A DNA stretch of 64,000 nt from Amycolatopsis saalfeldensis. Its GTDB lineage: Bacteria > Actinomycetota > Actinomycetes > Mycobacteriales > Pseudonocardiaceae. The position numbers and the translations under genes are program-made. The stretch's first letter is position 1; each line of letters starts with the position of its first letter. Below the pieces are notes generated by a model, which saw only the letters and a list, made by a program, of their open reading frames with translations, was not told the DNA's origin and did not search any database. This document shows positions 16,524-26,381 of the stretch, piece by piece. The stretch covers positions 1 to 64,000 of the forward strand of contig NZ_FOEF01000017.1 in assembly GCF_900110575.1 (NCBI RefSeq), written 5' to 3'.

Positions 16524-17975
16524 GTGTTGGGGATCTGGACCACGGAGCGGATCCGGGCGGCGGAGGACCGGCTGCTGGCCGTCACCCCGGACGGCGAGCT
16601 GATGCGCCGCGCCGCTTTCGGGCTGGCCACGCAGGTCGCGGACCTGCTGGCCGAAACCACCGGGTCGGTGTCCGGACGGCGGGCCGTGCTGCTCGTGGGG
16701 TCCGGCAACAACGGTGGTGACGCCCTGTGGGCCGGCGCGTTCCTGCGCCGCCGCGGGGTGGCCGTCTCGGCCGTGCTGCTCAAGCCGGAGAAGGCGCACG
16801 CGGCGGGATTGGCCGCGCTGCGCCGTTCCGGTGGCCGGGTGGTGTCGCTCGAGGACAGTCCACAATGGATCGATCGGGCGGACGTCGTGGTCGACGGCAT
16901 TGTCGGCATCTCGGCGAAGGGGCCGTTGCGGCCGGACGCGGCGAAGCTGGTCGAGTCGGTGGACGCGCCCATCGTCGCGGTGGACCTGCCCAGCGGCGTC
17001 GACCCGGATACCGGCGCCGTGGACGGACCGCACGTCACGGCCACGCGCACGGTCACGTTCGGCGCGCTCAAGCCGGTCCACGCTCTTGCCCCGCAGGAGT
17101 GCGGCGAGGTGGTGCTGGTGGACATCGGCCTGCGGCCCTCGCTGGGCGAGCCGGACCTGCGGCAGCTCGAACTCGCGGATGTCGCCGCCGTGTGGCCGAT
17201 TCCCGGCCCGGCGGACGACAAGTACAGCCAGGGCGTCGTCGGCATCGCGGCCGGCTCCGCGACGTACCCGGGCGCGGCGGTGCTCGCCTCCGGCTCGGCC
17301 GTGCACGCGACGGCCGGCATGGTCCGCTACGCCGGGCACGCGGCCGAGGTCGTCCGGTCCCGCTGGCCGGAGATCGTCGCGACGGGCTCGGTCACCGACG
17401 CCGGGCGCGTCCAGGCCTGGGTGGTCGGGCCGGGTATCGGCACCGGCGCGGACGGCCGCGAACTGCTGCGCCACGTCCTCGGCCAGGGCGTCCCGGTCTG
17501 CGCGGACGCCGACGCCACCACGATCATCGCGCGAGACCCCGACGTGCTCGACGCCCGCGACCCGGACACCCCGCTTGTGCTGACGCCGCACGCGGGGGAG
17601 TACGAGCGCCTGATGGGCCGCAAGCCCGGCGCGGACAGGCTCACCGCCGCGCGCGAAGCAGCGAAGAAGTACAACGCCGTTGTCCTGCTGAAGGGGCATT
17701 GCACGGTGGTCGCCGCGCCGGACGGCCGCGTCTCGGTCAACACCCCGCGCGGCTCCTGGCTCGCCACCGCGGGCTCCGGCGACGTCCTCACCGGGCTGAT
17801 CGGCTCGCTGCTGGCGGCCGGCCTCGACCCTTGGCTGGCGGCGTCGGCGGGCGCGCAGGTCCACTCGCTCGCCGGAGCGCTTGCCGCCGAGGGCGTGCCG
17901 ACTTCGGCGTCGGGGATCGTCGACGCCATCCCGTCGGCGCTGCGGGTGGTCCGAGCAGCCGGCCGCAGCTCATAG
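16524..17975 (+). CDS. nnr: Bifunctional NAD(P)H-hydrate epimerase / ADP-dependent dehydratase
   Basis: A 483-residue fusion that repairs hydrated NADH/NADPH. The N-terminal ~210 residues are the YjeF epimerase domain (VGSGNNGGDALWAG nucleotide loop; DGIVG). The C-terminal ~270 residues are the dehydratase (LTPHAGEYERL, LLKGHCTVVAAPDG, TAGSGDVLTG). GTG 16524 follows GGGAGG. It lies 18 bases after glmS, probably on the same mRNA. Confidence 0.95.
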   Translation: MLGIWTTERIRAAEDRLLAVTPDGELMRRAAFGLATQVADLLAETTGSVSGRRAVLLVGSGNNGGDALWAGAFLRRRGVAVSAVLLKPEKAHAAGLAALRRSGGRVVSLEDSPQWIDRADVVVDGIVGISAKGPLRPDAAKLVESVDAPIVAVDLPSGVDPDTGAVDGPHVTATRTVTFGALKPVHALAPQECGEVVLVDIGLRPSLGEPDLRQLELADVAAVWPIPGPADDKYSQGVVGIAAGSATYPGAAVLASGSAVHATAGMVRYAGHAAEVVRSRWPEIVATGSVTDAGRVQAWVVGPGIGTGADGRELLRHVLGQGVPVCADADATTIIARDPDVLDARDPDTPLVLTPHAGEYERLMGRKPGADRLTAAREAAKKYNAVVLLKGHCTVVAAPDGRVSVNTPRGSWLATAGSGDVLTGLIGSLLAAGLDPWLAASAGAQVHSLAGALAAEGVPTSASGIVDAIPSALRVVRAAGRSS

Positions 17976-18001
17976 GGATCCCTGCCTGACGAGAAGTTAT
18001 C

Positions 18002-18018
18002 GAGTTACCTGTTAACTC
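18002..18018. promoter_or_regulatory. Candidate operator of the DeoR regulator (17-bp inverted repeat)
   Basis: A perfect GAGTTA-N5-TAACTC inverted repeat in an AT-richer patch about 75 bases before the DeoR-type gene. The position suits autoregulation of the regulator-kinase-transporter operon. Binding itself is an inference. Confidence 0.5.
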
Positions 18019-18092
18019 CTGGGGTGAAATCTGGTAAGAAGCAGGTGTGAGCGGCGACACTCCTGATCAGGCGGCCCCCGGCGGGGTGGCCT

Positions 18093-18896
18093 GTGCCTAG
18101 GACCCGGCCGTCGGACGCCGCCGTCGAGCAGCGGCGCAAGGAGATCCTCGACCACGTCATCGAGCTGGGCGAGGTCCGCATCGACGACCTCACCGCGCGC
18201 TTCGGCGTCAGCCTCATGACGATGCACCGCGACCTCGACGACCTCGCCGAGCGCCGCCTCCTGCGCAAGCTTCGCGGCAAGGTCGAGGCCTACCCGGCGC
18301 TCACCATGGAGACCGCGAGCCGGTTCACGCTTCACGCGGGCGAGAAAGAGGCGCTCGCCGAGGCTGCGATCCGTCAGGTGGAGCCCGGCCAGACGGTGTT
18401 CGTCGACGACTCCACCACGCTGTTCCCCCTGGTCGAGCGGCTGGCGGAGGTGCCGGGCCTGACCGTGATCACCAACTCCCTGCACGCCGCGCGGCTGCTG
18501 GGCACCGGCGTCGAGGTGGTGCTCGCGGGCGGCCGCTACGACGCCGAGTACGACTCCTGCTCCGGTCCGGACGTGCTGGCACTGCTCGGCCGCACGCGCG
18601 CGGACGTCGCCTTCGTGTCCGTCAGCGCCGTCGCCGTCGGGCGGCTGTTCCACCCGGTGCGGGACTACGCCGAGCTGAAGAAGGCCGTGCTGCGCGCCGC
18701 GAACCGCAACGTGCTGGTGCTGGACCACTCGAAGTTCGGCCGCACCGCCACGTACGCGCACGGCTCCGTCGGTGATTACGACCTGCTGGTGACCAGCGAG
18801 ATCACGCCGACCGAGGAGATCGAGGCCGCGCTGAACGAGGGCACGGCCGTGGAGACCGTCGAACACGTCGAGGAGGGGCAGCCCTATGACAGCTGA
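18093..18896 (+). CDS. DeoR-family sugar operon regulator
   Basis: A 267-residue protein. The N-terminal winged helix-turn-helix (RRKEILDHVIELGEVRIDDL, FGVSLMTMHRDLDDL) precedes a DeoR C-terminal sugar-phosphate sensor domain (VDDSTTLFPLVERL, ITNSLHAARLL, VLAGGRYD, DYAELKKAVLRAA, DHSKFG). It overlaps xylB by 11 bases, so it most likely controls the xylulokinase and transport ATPase. The ligand is probably a phosphorylated pentose or polyol. Start GTG 18093 is moderately sure. Confidence 0.88.
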   Translation: MPRTRPSDAAVEQRRKEILDHVIELGEVRIDDLTARFGVSLMTMHRDLDDLAERRLLRKLRGKVEAYPALTMETASRFTLHAGEKEALAEAAIRQVEPGQTVFVDDSTTLFPLVERLAEVPGLTVITNSLHAARLLGTGVEVVLAGGRYDAEYDSCSGPDVLALLGRTRADVAFVSVSAVAVGRLFHPVRDYAELKKAVLRAANRNVLVLDHSKFGRTATYAHGSVGDYDLLVTSEITPTEEIEAALNEGTAVETVEHVEEGQPYDS

Positions 18897-20325
18897 GCTG
18901 GTGGCCGGGGTCGATTCGTCGACCCAGTCGTCGAAGGTGGTGGTCTGCGACGCGCGCACGGGTGAGGTCGTGCGCACCGGCCGTGCGCCCCATCCGGACG
19001 GCACCGAGGTGGACCCCGCCGCGTGGTGGACAGCGTTCGGGGAGGCCACCAAGGACGTGCTCGACGGCGTCGGGGCCATCGGCATCGGCGGTCAGCAGCA
19101 CGGTCTGGTCACCGTCGACGAGGCGGGGGAGGTGGTCCGCCCGGCGTTGCTGTGGAACGACACCCGCTCGGCGCAGGCCGCCAAGGACCTCACCGAGGAG
19201 CTGGGCGGGCCCGGCGTCTGGGCCAAGTCCGTCGGGTCGGTGCCGGTCGCGAGCTTCACCGTCACCAAGCTGCGCTGGCTCGCCGAGCACGAGCCGGAGC
19301 ACGCCGACCGCGTGGCGCGCGTGCTGCTGCCGCACGACTGGCTGACCTGGCGGCTGCTCGGCCGGCCCGAGACGGCCGTGACCGACCGCGGCGACGCGTC
19401 CGGCACCGGGTACTTCTCGCCGACCGAGAACACTTACCGCCTCGACGTGCTGGCCCACGCCTTCGGCGGCCGCACGCCCGAGCTGCCCACGGTGCTGGGC
19501 CCGGCCGAGGTCGCCGGGCACACCGAGAACGGCATGCTGGTCTCCGCGGGCACCGGCGACAACATGGCCGCCGCCCTCGCGCTGGAGCTGGCGCCGGGCG
19601 ACGCGGTGGTCTCGATCGGCACCAGCGGAACCGTGTTCGGCGTGGCGGAGCAGGGCTCGGCCGACGCGAGCGGACTGGTCGCCGGGTTCGCCGACGCGAC
19701 CGGCCGGTTCCTGCCGCTCACCGCGGCGTTGAACGCCGCCCGCGTGCTCACCGCGGGCGCCGCGATGCTGGGCATCGACCTGCCCGGGTTCGACCGGCTG
19801 GCGCTGGCCGCCGAGCCGGGCGCGGGCGGGCTCACGCTGCTTCCGTACCTCGACGGCGAGCGGACGCCGAACCTGCCGGGCGCCACCGGCTCACTGCACG
19901 GCCTGACCAGGGCGAACATGAGCCCCGAGAACGTCGCCCGCGCGTCCGTCGAGGGCATGCTGTGCGGTCTGGCCGCCGGCCTCGACGCCGTCCGCGCGCA
20001 GGGCATGGCGGTACGGCGGGTGCTGCTCATCGGCGGCGGCGCGCAGTCCGCGGCCGTGCGGGCCGTGGCGCCGATCGTGTTCGGCGTGCCCGTGGTGATC
20101 CCCGAGGTCGGCGAGTACGTCGCCCTCGGCGCCGCGCGGCAGGCCGCCTGGGCGCTGGCCGGCACCGCCGAACCGCCCGCCTGGGCGGAAAAGGGACCTG
20201 GAAACCGGCTCGAGCTGGACGAGCCGACCGGGGCGCAGCGCGCAGCGGGCCACGAGATCCAGCAACGCCACCTCGAGGCGCGCGAAGCCGCGCACGGGGT
20301 TCCCGCGAAATTCGGAGAGGACTGA
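18886..20325 (+). CDS. xylB: Xylulokinase (FGGY carbohydrate kinase)
   Basis: A 479-residue FGGY-family kinase: N-terminal VAGVDSSTQSSKVVV phosphate loop, GIGGQQHGLV, WNDTRS, SGTGYFSP, and C-terminal ATP-site GTSGTVFG and LIGGGAQSAAVR. It should phosphorylate D-xylulose, although related FGGY substrates (other ketopentoses or polyol-derived sugars) cannot be excluded. The ATG at 18886 follows GAGGAGGGG inside the end of the regulator gene. The ABC ATPase starts 3 bases after its stop. Confidence 0.88.
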   Translation: MTAELVAGVDSSTQSSKVVVCDARTGEVVRTGRAPHPDGTEVDPAAWWTAFGEATKDVLDGVGAIGIGGQQHGLVTVDEAGEVVRPALLWNDTRSAQAAKDLTEELGGPGVWAKSVGSVPVASFTVTKLRWLAEHEPEHADRVARVLLPHDWLTWRLLGRPETAVTDRGDASGTGYFSPTENTYRLDVLAHAFGGRTPELPTVLGPAEVAGHTENGMLVSAGTGDNMAAALALELAPGDAVVSIGTSGTVFGVAEQGSADASGLVAGFADATGRFLPLTAALNAARVLTAGAAMLGIDLPGFDRLALAAEPGAGGLTLLPYLDGERTPNLPGATGSLHGLTRANMSPENVARASVEGMLCGLAAGLDAVRAQGMAVRRVLLIGGGAQSAAVRAVAPIVFGVPVVIPEVGEYVALGAARQAAWALAGTAEPPAWAEKGPGNRLELDEPTGAQRAAGHEIQQRHLEAREAAHGVPAKFGED

Positions 20326-20328
20326 CCG

Positions 20329-21420
<1,092 letters not shown>

Positions 21421-21449
21421 GGTCGTGACGTGGGAAACTGGTAGTCGCT

Positions 21450-22568
21450 ATGACTGCCAGTTTCCCGCGGGCCGAGGTCGTGATCGACCTCGAAGCCCTG
21501 CGCCACAATGTGACCCTCCTGGCCGAGCGCGCGCCCGGCGCCGACCTGATGGCCGTGGTCAAGGCCGACGCGTACGGCCATGGCGCGCTGCCCGTCGCGC
21601 GCGCCGCGATCGAGGCCGGGGCCACCTGGCTGGGCACCTGCTCGCTGAGTGAGGCGCTGGACCTGCGCCACGGCGGCGTCACCACCCGGCTGCTGAGCTG
21701 GCTCGACGTGCCGACCGCCGATTTCGCGGCCGGGATCGAGGCGGACGTCGACCTCGCCGCCAGTTCCGTCGACGAGCTTCGCCGCATCGCGGACGCCGCC
21801 GGTCAGGTCGGCAAGCAGGCGCGGGTGCACCTCAAGATCGACACCGGGCTCTCCCGCAACGGCTGTCCGCCCGCCGAGTGGCCGGCGTTGGTCGAGGCCG
21901 CGGCCGCCGAGCCGAGGGTGGACGTCGTCGCGATCTGGTCGCACCTGGCCTGCGCGGACGAGCCGGGCCACCCGTCGGTCGACGCGCAGGCGAAGCGCTT
22001 CTCGGAGGCGTACGACATCGCTCGCGCCGCCGGGCTGGAGCCGATGCGTCACATCGCGAACTCCGCCGCAGTGCTGACCCGGCCGGACCTGCACTTCGAC
22101 CTGGTGCGCACCGGCATCGCGATGTACGGGCTCAATCCCGTGCCACAGCAGGAAAACCTGCGCCCGGTGATGTCCTTCCGCTCCACCGTGGCGCTGACGA
22201 AACGGCTGCCCGCCGGCGAGTCCGTCTCTTATGGACACACGTGGACCGCCGAACGCGACACGACTTTGGCGCTCGTGCCCGTCGGGTACGGGGACGGGGT
22301 GCCGCGGTCGCTGTCCGGCCGGATGGACGTCTGGCTGGGCGGACGGCGGCGTCCGGTGGCCGGGCGGGTGTGCATGGACCAGCTGATGGTCGACTGCGGT
22401 GCGGACGCGCCCGCGGTCGGCGAAGAAGTCGTCCTGTTCGGCGCCGGCGAGGCCGGGGCGCCGACCGCGCGGGAATGGGCCGACAAGCTCGGCACCATCG
22501 ACTACGAGATCGTGACCTCGATGTACCGGCCGCGCGTGCGCCGGCGGTATCTGGGAGGGCCGGCGTGA
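21450..22568 (+). CDS. alr: Alanine racemase
   Basis: A 372-residue PLP enzyme making D-alanine for peptidoglycan. The PLP lysine is in VVKADAYGHGA (about residue 36), and the catalytic Tyr region is in the C-terminal barrel-adjacent domain (TLALVPVGYGDGVPR, RVCMDQLMVD). The stop overlaps the next gene's GTG start (GTGA). The alr-hydrolase-tsaE order matches M. tuberculosis (Rv3423c onwards). Confidence 0.96.
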   Translation: MTASFPRAEVVIDLEALRHNVTLLAERAPGADLMAVVKADAYGHGALPVARAAIEAGATWLGTCSLSEALDLRHGGVTTRLLSWLDVPTADFAAGIEADVDLAASSVDELRRIADAAGQVGKQARVHLKIDTGLSRNGCPPAEWPALVEAAAAEPRVDVVAIWSHLACADEPGHPSVDAQAKRFSEAYDIARAAGLEPMRHIANSAAVLTRPDLHFDLVRTGIAMYGLNPVPQQENLRPVMSFRSTVALTKRLPAGESVSYGHTWTAERDTTLALVPVGYGDGVPRSLSGRMDVWLGGRRRPVAGRVCMDQLMVDCGADAPAVGEEVVLFGAGEAGAPTAREWADKLGTIDYEIVTSMYRPRVRRRYLGGPA

Positions 22569-23656
22569 CACCTTCACGGAGGCTGTGGGCCATCGTCGGC
22601 GGCGTCGGCGCCGTGGCGACCGGCACCGCGGCCGCGGCGCTCGTCGCCGCGCAGCAGCGCAGGCACAGTGAGGATCCGTACGTGGACGAGCAGCTCGGCG
22701 AGCTGAAGCCCGACCGTACGTCGACCGTCGCGGCCGAAGACGGCACACCGCTTTCGGTCGAGGAGATCGACCCGGAAGACGGCGGGACCCCGGAGCTGAC
22801 GGTCGTCGGCGTCCACGGTTTCGCGCTGTCACGCCGTTCCTGGCACTTCCAGCGCCGCGATCTGGCGACGCTGCGGCTGCCGCGCGTGCGGCAGGTGTAC
22901 TACGACCACCGCGGCCACGGGCTGTCCGGCCAGGCGTCGGCGGAGACGAGCACCATCGAGCAGCTGGCGCACGACCTCGACAGCGTGCTGCGGGCGATGG
23001 TGCCCGAGGGGCCGATCGTCCTCATCGGACACTCCATGGGCGGCATGGTGATCATGGAGCTGGCCGCGGAGCACCCCGAGCTGTTCGAAGACCGCGTGCT
23101 CGGCGTCGCGTTCATCGCCACGGCGGCAGGCGAAATCGGCTCGCGCGGGCTGCCGCGGCCGTTGCTGTCGAAGTACAACCCGCTGACGCGCGGCGTCGGC
23201 AACCTGGCCGGCTGGCAGCCTGGGCTGGTGGAGTTCGTGCGCGCAGCGGGGGGCCAGCTCACGCGTCAGGCGGTGCGACGGCTGGCGTTCGGCAGCCGCG
23301 ACGTTTCGCCGCGGCTGGTCGACTTCATGCTGCAGATGCTGGACCTGACGCCCGTGCGGGGGCTGGTGAACTTCATCGACACCCTCGGCAGCCACAACCG
23401 CTACGCCGCGCTGGCCGGCCTGAAACACGCCGAGGTGCTGGTGATCGGCGGCGACTCCGACCGGTTCACGCCGTTCGCGCACGCCGAGCGGATCGCCGCC
23501 GAGCTGCCCGAGGCGGAGCTGGTGCGCGTGCGCGGGGCCGGGCACATGGTGCTGCTGGAGCAGCCCGAGCTGGTCACCAGCCATCTGATCGACCTCCTGC
23601 AGCGCTGTTTCGGCAGCGCGGCCCCGAACCAGCGGAATTGGTGGTGGAAGCGGTGA
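22565..23656 (+). CDS. Membrane-anchored alpha/beta hydrolase
   Basis: A 363-residue protein. An N-terminal hydrophobic segment (~residues 7-30) may anchor it in the membrane. The hydrolase domain has oxyanion region VVGVHGFAL, nucleophile GHSMGGMV, acid GGDSDRFTP and His GAGHMVLLEQ. Substrate unknown; a lipid or ester is likely. GTG 22565 overlaps the alr stop. The gene is part of the conserved alr-tsaE block. Confidence 0.88.
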   Translation: MTPSRRLWAIVGGVGAVATGTAAAALVAAQQRRHSEDPYVDEQLGELKPDRTSTVAAEDGTPLSVEEIDPEDGGTPELTVVGVHGFALSRRSWHFQRRDLATLRLPRVRQVYYDHRGHGLSGQASAETSTIEQLAHDLDSVLRAMVPEGPIVLIGHSMGGMVIMELAAEHPELFEDRVLGVAFIATAAGEIGSRGLPRPLLSKYNPLTRGVGNLAGWQPGLVEFVRAAGGQLTRQAVRRLAFGSRDVSPRLVDFMLQMLDLTPVRGLVNFIDTLGSHNRYAALAGLKHAEVLVIGGDSDRFTPFAHAERIAAELPEAELVRVRGAGHMVLLEQPELVTSHLIDLLQRCFGSAAPNQRNWWWKR

Positions 23657-24117
23657 CCTTCCGGTTCGAGACCCCCGAGGACACGATGGCGTTCGGCCGG
23701 GCGCTGGGCGCGTCGCTGCGCGCGGGCGACCTGGTGCTGCTCGCCGGGCCGCTCGGCGCGGGCAAGACGACGCTGACCCGCGGCATCGCGGACGGCCTCG
23801 GCGTCGGCGGGCGCGTCAGCTCGCCGACGTTCATGCTGGCCCGCGTGCACCCGGCCGGAAGCGCGGGCGTGCCGTTGATCCACGTCGACGCCTACCGGCT
23901 GGGCGGCGACCTCTCGCAGCTCGACGACCTCGACCTGGACACGGAGCTGGAGCGTTCCGCGGTCGTCGTCGAGTGGGGCGAGGGCACGGCGGACCGGCTG
24001 TCGGACGACTACCTGGTCGTCCGCCTCGACCGGCGTGACGACGACGTCCGCGTGGTGGAGCTGGAGCCGCACGGCGCCTGGGCCTCACGCACCGCGGACC
24101 TGCGCCTGTCCGCCTGA
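23638..24117 (+). CDS. tsaE: tRNA threonylcarbamoyladenosine biosynthesis ATPase TsaE
   Basis: A ~155-residue ATPase of the t6A37 complex, with Walker A GPLGAGKTTLTRG and the family motifs SSPTFML and HVDAYRL and WGEG. Possible starts are TTG 23638, GTG 23641, 23644 or 23653; the last would overlap the hydrolase stop as GTGA, the usual local style. It works with TsaB and TsaD, encoded 3.8 kb on. Its 3' end overlaps the convergent cyclase-fold gene by 33 bases. Confidence 0.93.
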   Translation: MVVEAVTFRFETPEDTMAFGRALGASLRAGDLVLLAGPLGAGKTTLTRGIADGLGVGGRVSSPTFMLARVHPAGSAGVPLIHVDAYRLGGDLSQLDDLDLDTELERSAVVVEWGEGTADRLSDDYLVVRLDRRDDDVRVVELEPHGAWASRTADLRLSA

Positions 24118-25050
24118 CTCCCACCAGCCGAGGACCCGGGTGCCCGAGAGCGTGAGCCACTTGGACGGCTCGCCCGCGGGCACGTCGACCTCGAACCACA
24201 CCCGGCCGGGACGACGGCGGGCCTGGAGCCAGGTGCCGTCCGGTTGCCGGGCGGCGCGGATCAGCTCGATCGCCTCGGCCAGCCGCGGATCCGGCCGGAT
24301 CCCGTCGAACAGCGAGGCCTCGCGGAAGTACTCGGCCGCGTTCAGCACGTTGTAGTTCCAGCGGAACGGGTACGCGAACTCGCCCACCCACTCCGCGACC
24401 GGTTCGCCCGTCGAAAGGCGGCGAAACAGCTTGCGCTGCAACAGGTATTCCTCGCCGGAGCGACGGGCCGCGCGGGTCGCGTCCGTGCCTCCGGTCGCGA
24501 TGTCGTACGCGAGCAGGCCTTTGAGCGTGTTCAGTGTCGAATGGACAGACGAACGGGTTGAGCCCTCGACCCATTCGCAGTTCCAGCCGCCGTCGGGCAG
24601 ACGGTGCTCGACGAACCAGTCGACGATCCCGGTGACGTCGGCGCCGAGCCACAGGCCGTTCAGCACCGTCCAGGCGTTGATGCAGCAGTCGACCTCACCG
24701 CCCCAGTACGGCAGGTCGTCGTACTCCCAGCGGCTGTGTTCCGCGAGCAGCTCGGCCGTGCGGCGCGCCCGCAGGACCGCGGGGTCGAGGCCCCATTCCC
24801 GCAGGGAGTTGAGCGACCACGTCGTCGCGGTCCACGGCTGGCCGTCCTCGCCGCCGAGGAAGCCCGCCGGGAAGAACGCGCCGCCCGCCCACTGGCCGTC
24901 CGGGTCCTGAAGCGCGAGCAGACGCGCGCCGAAGCCCTCGGTCGCGACCCTGGCCCGCGTCGCCTCCCACACCTCGGGCGGCTCGTGGTGGACGTCGCGC
25001 TCGACCTGCCAGCGCAGGGCCGGGTCCGAGTCGAGCAGCCACTCCCTCAC
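24085..25050 (-). CDS. Terpene-cyclase / prenyltransferase-fold protein
   Basis: A 321-residue protein with repeated all-helical segments typical of the alpha6/alpha6 toroid: DGQWAGGAFFPAG, WTATTWSLNSLREWG, DCCINAWTVLNGL, LPDGGWNCEWVEGS, ARQPDGTWLQ. The QW-like DGxW repeats recall squalene-cyclase relatives, but I do not see a DxDD motif, so catalysis is uncertain. GTG 25050 overlaps the upstream carboxyltransferase stop. It is the last gene of a three-gene coupled operon. Confidence 0.72.
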   Translation of the reverse strand: MREWLLDSDPALRWQVERDVHHEPPEVWEATRARVATEGFGARLLALQDPDGQWAGGAFFPAGFLGGEDGQPWTATTWSLNSLREWGLDPAVLRARRTAELLAEHSRWEYDDLPYWGGEVDCCINAWTVLNGLWLGADVTGIVDWFVEHRLPDGGWNCEWVEGSTRSSVHSTLNTLKGLLAYDIATGGTDATRAARRSGEEYLLQRKLFRRLSTGEPVAEWVGEFAYPFRWNYNVLNAAEYFREASLFDGIRPDPRLAEAIELIRAARQPDGTWLQARRRPGRVWFEVDVPAGEPSKWLTLSGTRVLGWWESGGQAQVRGA

Positions 25051-26381
25051 CGCGCTGCCGCCCGGACTATGCCGTTCGCGATGCCCAGCTCCACCAGGTC
25101 CGCCGGGCGCAGCCGCAGCCGGTCGGCGATCTCCGGGATCTCCGTCATCGGCCGTTTCAGGATCGCCGCGGCCGCTTCCGGTGACGTGACGGAGAAGTAC
25201 GCGTCCGGCGCCACCCAGGTCGAGCCCGGCGCCGCGAAAGCCATCGCGCCCCCCGAGCCGCCCTCGCCGATGACCAGTGTGGTGACGGGGACTTCGGCGG
25301 TCGCGATCGCCTCGAACAGCTCCGCGATGGCCGCGCCGACGCCGGCCTGCTCGGCGTCCTCGTCGTTGGCCGCGCCCGGGGTGTCGACGAGCGTCAGCAC
25401 CGGGATGCCCAGCCGCGAAGCCAGCCGCACGAGACGGGCCGCCGTACGGAAGCCCGCCGGTCGCGTCGCGGTGCCGCACTGCGCTGCGTACGCGACTGCG
25501 CGCCCGTTTCGCCGCCCGAAGCCGCACAGAACGCCTTCGTCGACGCTGCCGGCGCGGTCGCCGCTGATCGTTTCGCGCCACTCGAAGTAGCTGTTGAGGT
25601 ACTTCGCAGCGCGAGGACGGGAAGACGCGCGCGCGGCGCGTACGGCCTCCCAGCCCGACTCCGGCGGCTCGACTGCGCTCAGTGCCGCAGGCGGCTCAGC
25701 GGCTTCGGTTGAACGGGCCGTGAGTAAGAAGAGCCATCGCGCCAGCACGTCGGCCAGGTCCTCGGGCTCCACCAGTTGGTCGATCTGGCCCCACTCGTAC
25801 TTGGCCTCCGCCGTGTACGCCTCCGAAGGCGACGTCGCGGGCCGCACCCGCGAGCCCGCGAAGCCGACCTGCGCCTCCGGCAGTCCGAGCACCACGTCGG
25901 CGCTCGCGCCGAGCGTCGCCCAGCCGCCACCCGTCGTCGGATCACGCAGCACAGAGATCTGCGCGACGCCGTCCTTCCGCGCCGCCGCCGAAGCCCGCGC
26001 GATCCGTTGCAGCTGCGAGAGTGCGCGCATGCCGTGCTGCATCCGGCTGCCGCCGGTGGCGATCAGCGAGACCACGGGCAGCTTCAGCTCGCGCGCCTTC
26101 GCGAACGCGGCCTCCACCCGATCGCCGGTGCGCTGCCCGATCGAGCCGCCGAGGAAGCCGAACTCCCAGGTGATCAGCACCGTCTCGACGTCGCCGACCT
26201 TCGCCGTGCCGACGACCACCGACTCGGACTCGCCGCTGCGCTCGGCCGCCGCGGCACGGGCCACGCCGTAGCCGGGCCAGCCGATCGGGCCGTCCGGACC
26301 GTCAGTGTCCACCGAGGACACATTCAGTTCCTCGAAGCCGGTCGAGACCGCGGCGATCACCTCACGGGCCGGGGGCCTCAT
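25047..26381 (-). CDS. accD: Acyl-CoA carboxylase carboxyltransferase (fused beta-alpha halves)
   Basis: A 444-residue single-chain carboxyltransferase. The N-terminal half has FGFLGGSIGQRTGDR and GGSRMQHGM...LRDPTTGGG; the C-terminal half has LVDTPGAANDEDAEQAG and GEGGSGGAMAFA. It transfers carboxyl from biotin to an acyl-CoA; the preferred acyl chain is unknown. It lacks an N-terminal zinc ribbon. ATG 26381 overlaps the ligase stop (ATGA). It resembles AccD3-type proteins. Confidence 0.88.
   Translation of the reverse strand: MRPPAREVIAAVSTGFEELNVSSVDTDGPDGPIGWPGYGVARAAAAERSGESESVVVGTAKVGDVETVLITWEFGFLGGSIGQRTGDRVEAAFAKARELKLPVVSLIATGGSRMQHGMRALSQLQRIARASAAARKDGVAQISVLRDPTTGGGWATLGASADVVLGLPEAQVGFAGSRVRPATSPSEAYTAEAKYEWGQIDQLVEPEDLADVLARWLFLLTARSTEAAEPPAALSAVEPPESGWEAVRAARASSRPRAAKYLNSYFEWRETISGDRAGSVDEGVLCGFGRRNGRAVAYAAQCGTATRPAGFRTAARLVRLASRLGIPVLTLVDTPGAANDEDAEQAGVGAAIAELFEAIATAEVPVTTLVIGEGGSGGAMAFAAPGSTWVAPDAYFSVTSPEAAAAILKRPMTEIPEIADRLRLRPADLVELGIANGIVRAAAR

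Noticed and set aside
14538..17864. Very long antisense reading frame (over 1100 codons) opposite glmS and nnr
   Set aside because: High-GC coding strands leave long open antisense frames; the translation is Arg/Asp/Gly-rich with no domain, and it lies opposite two certain enzymes.
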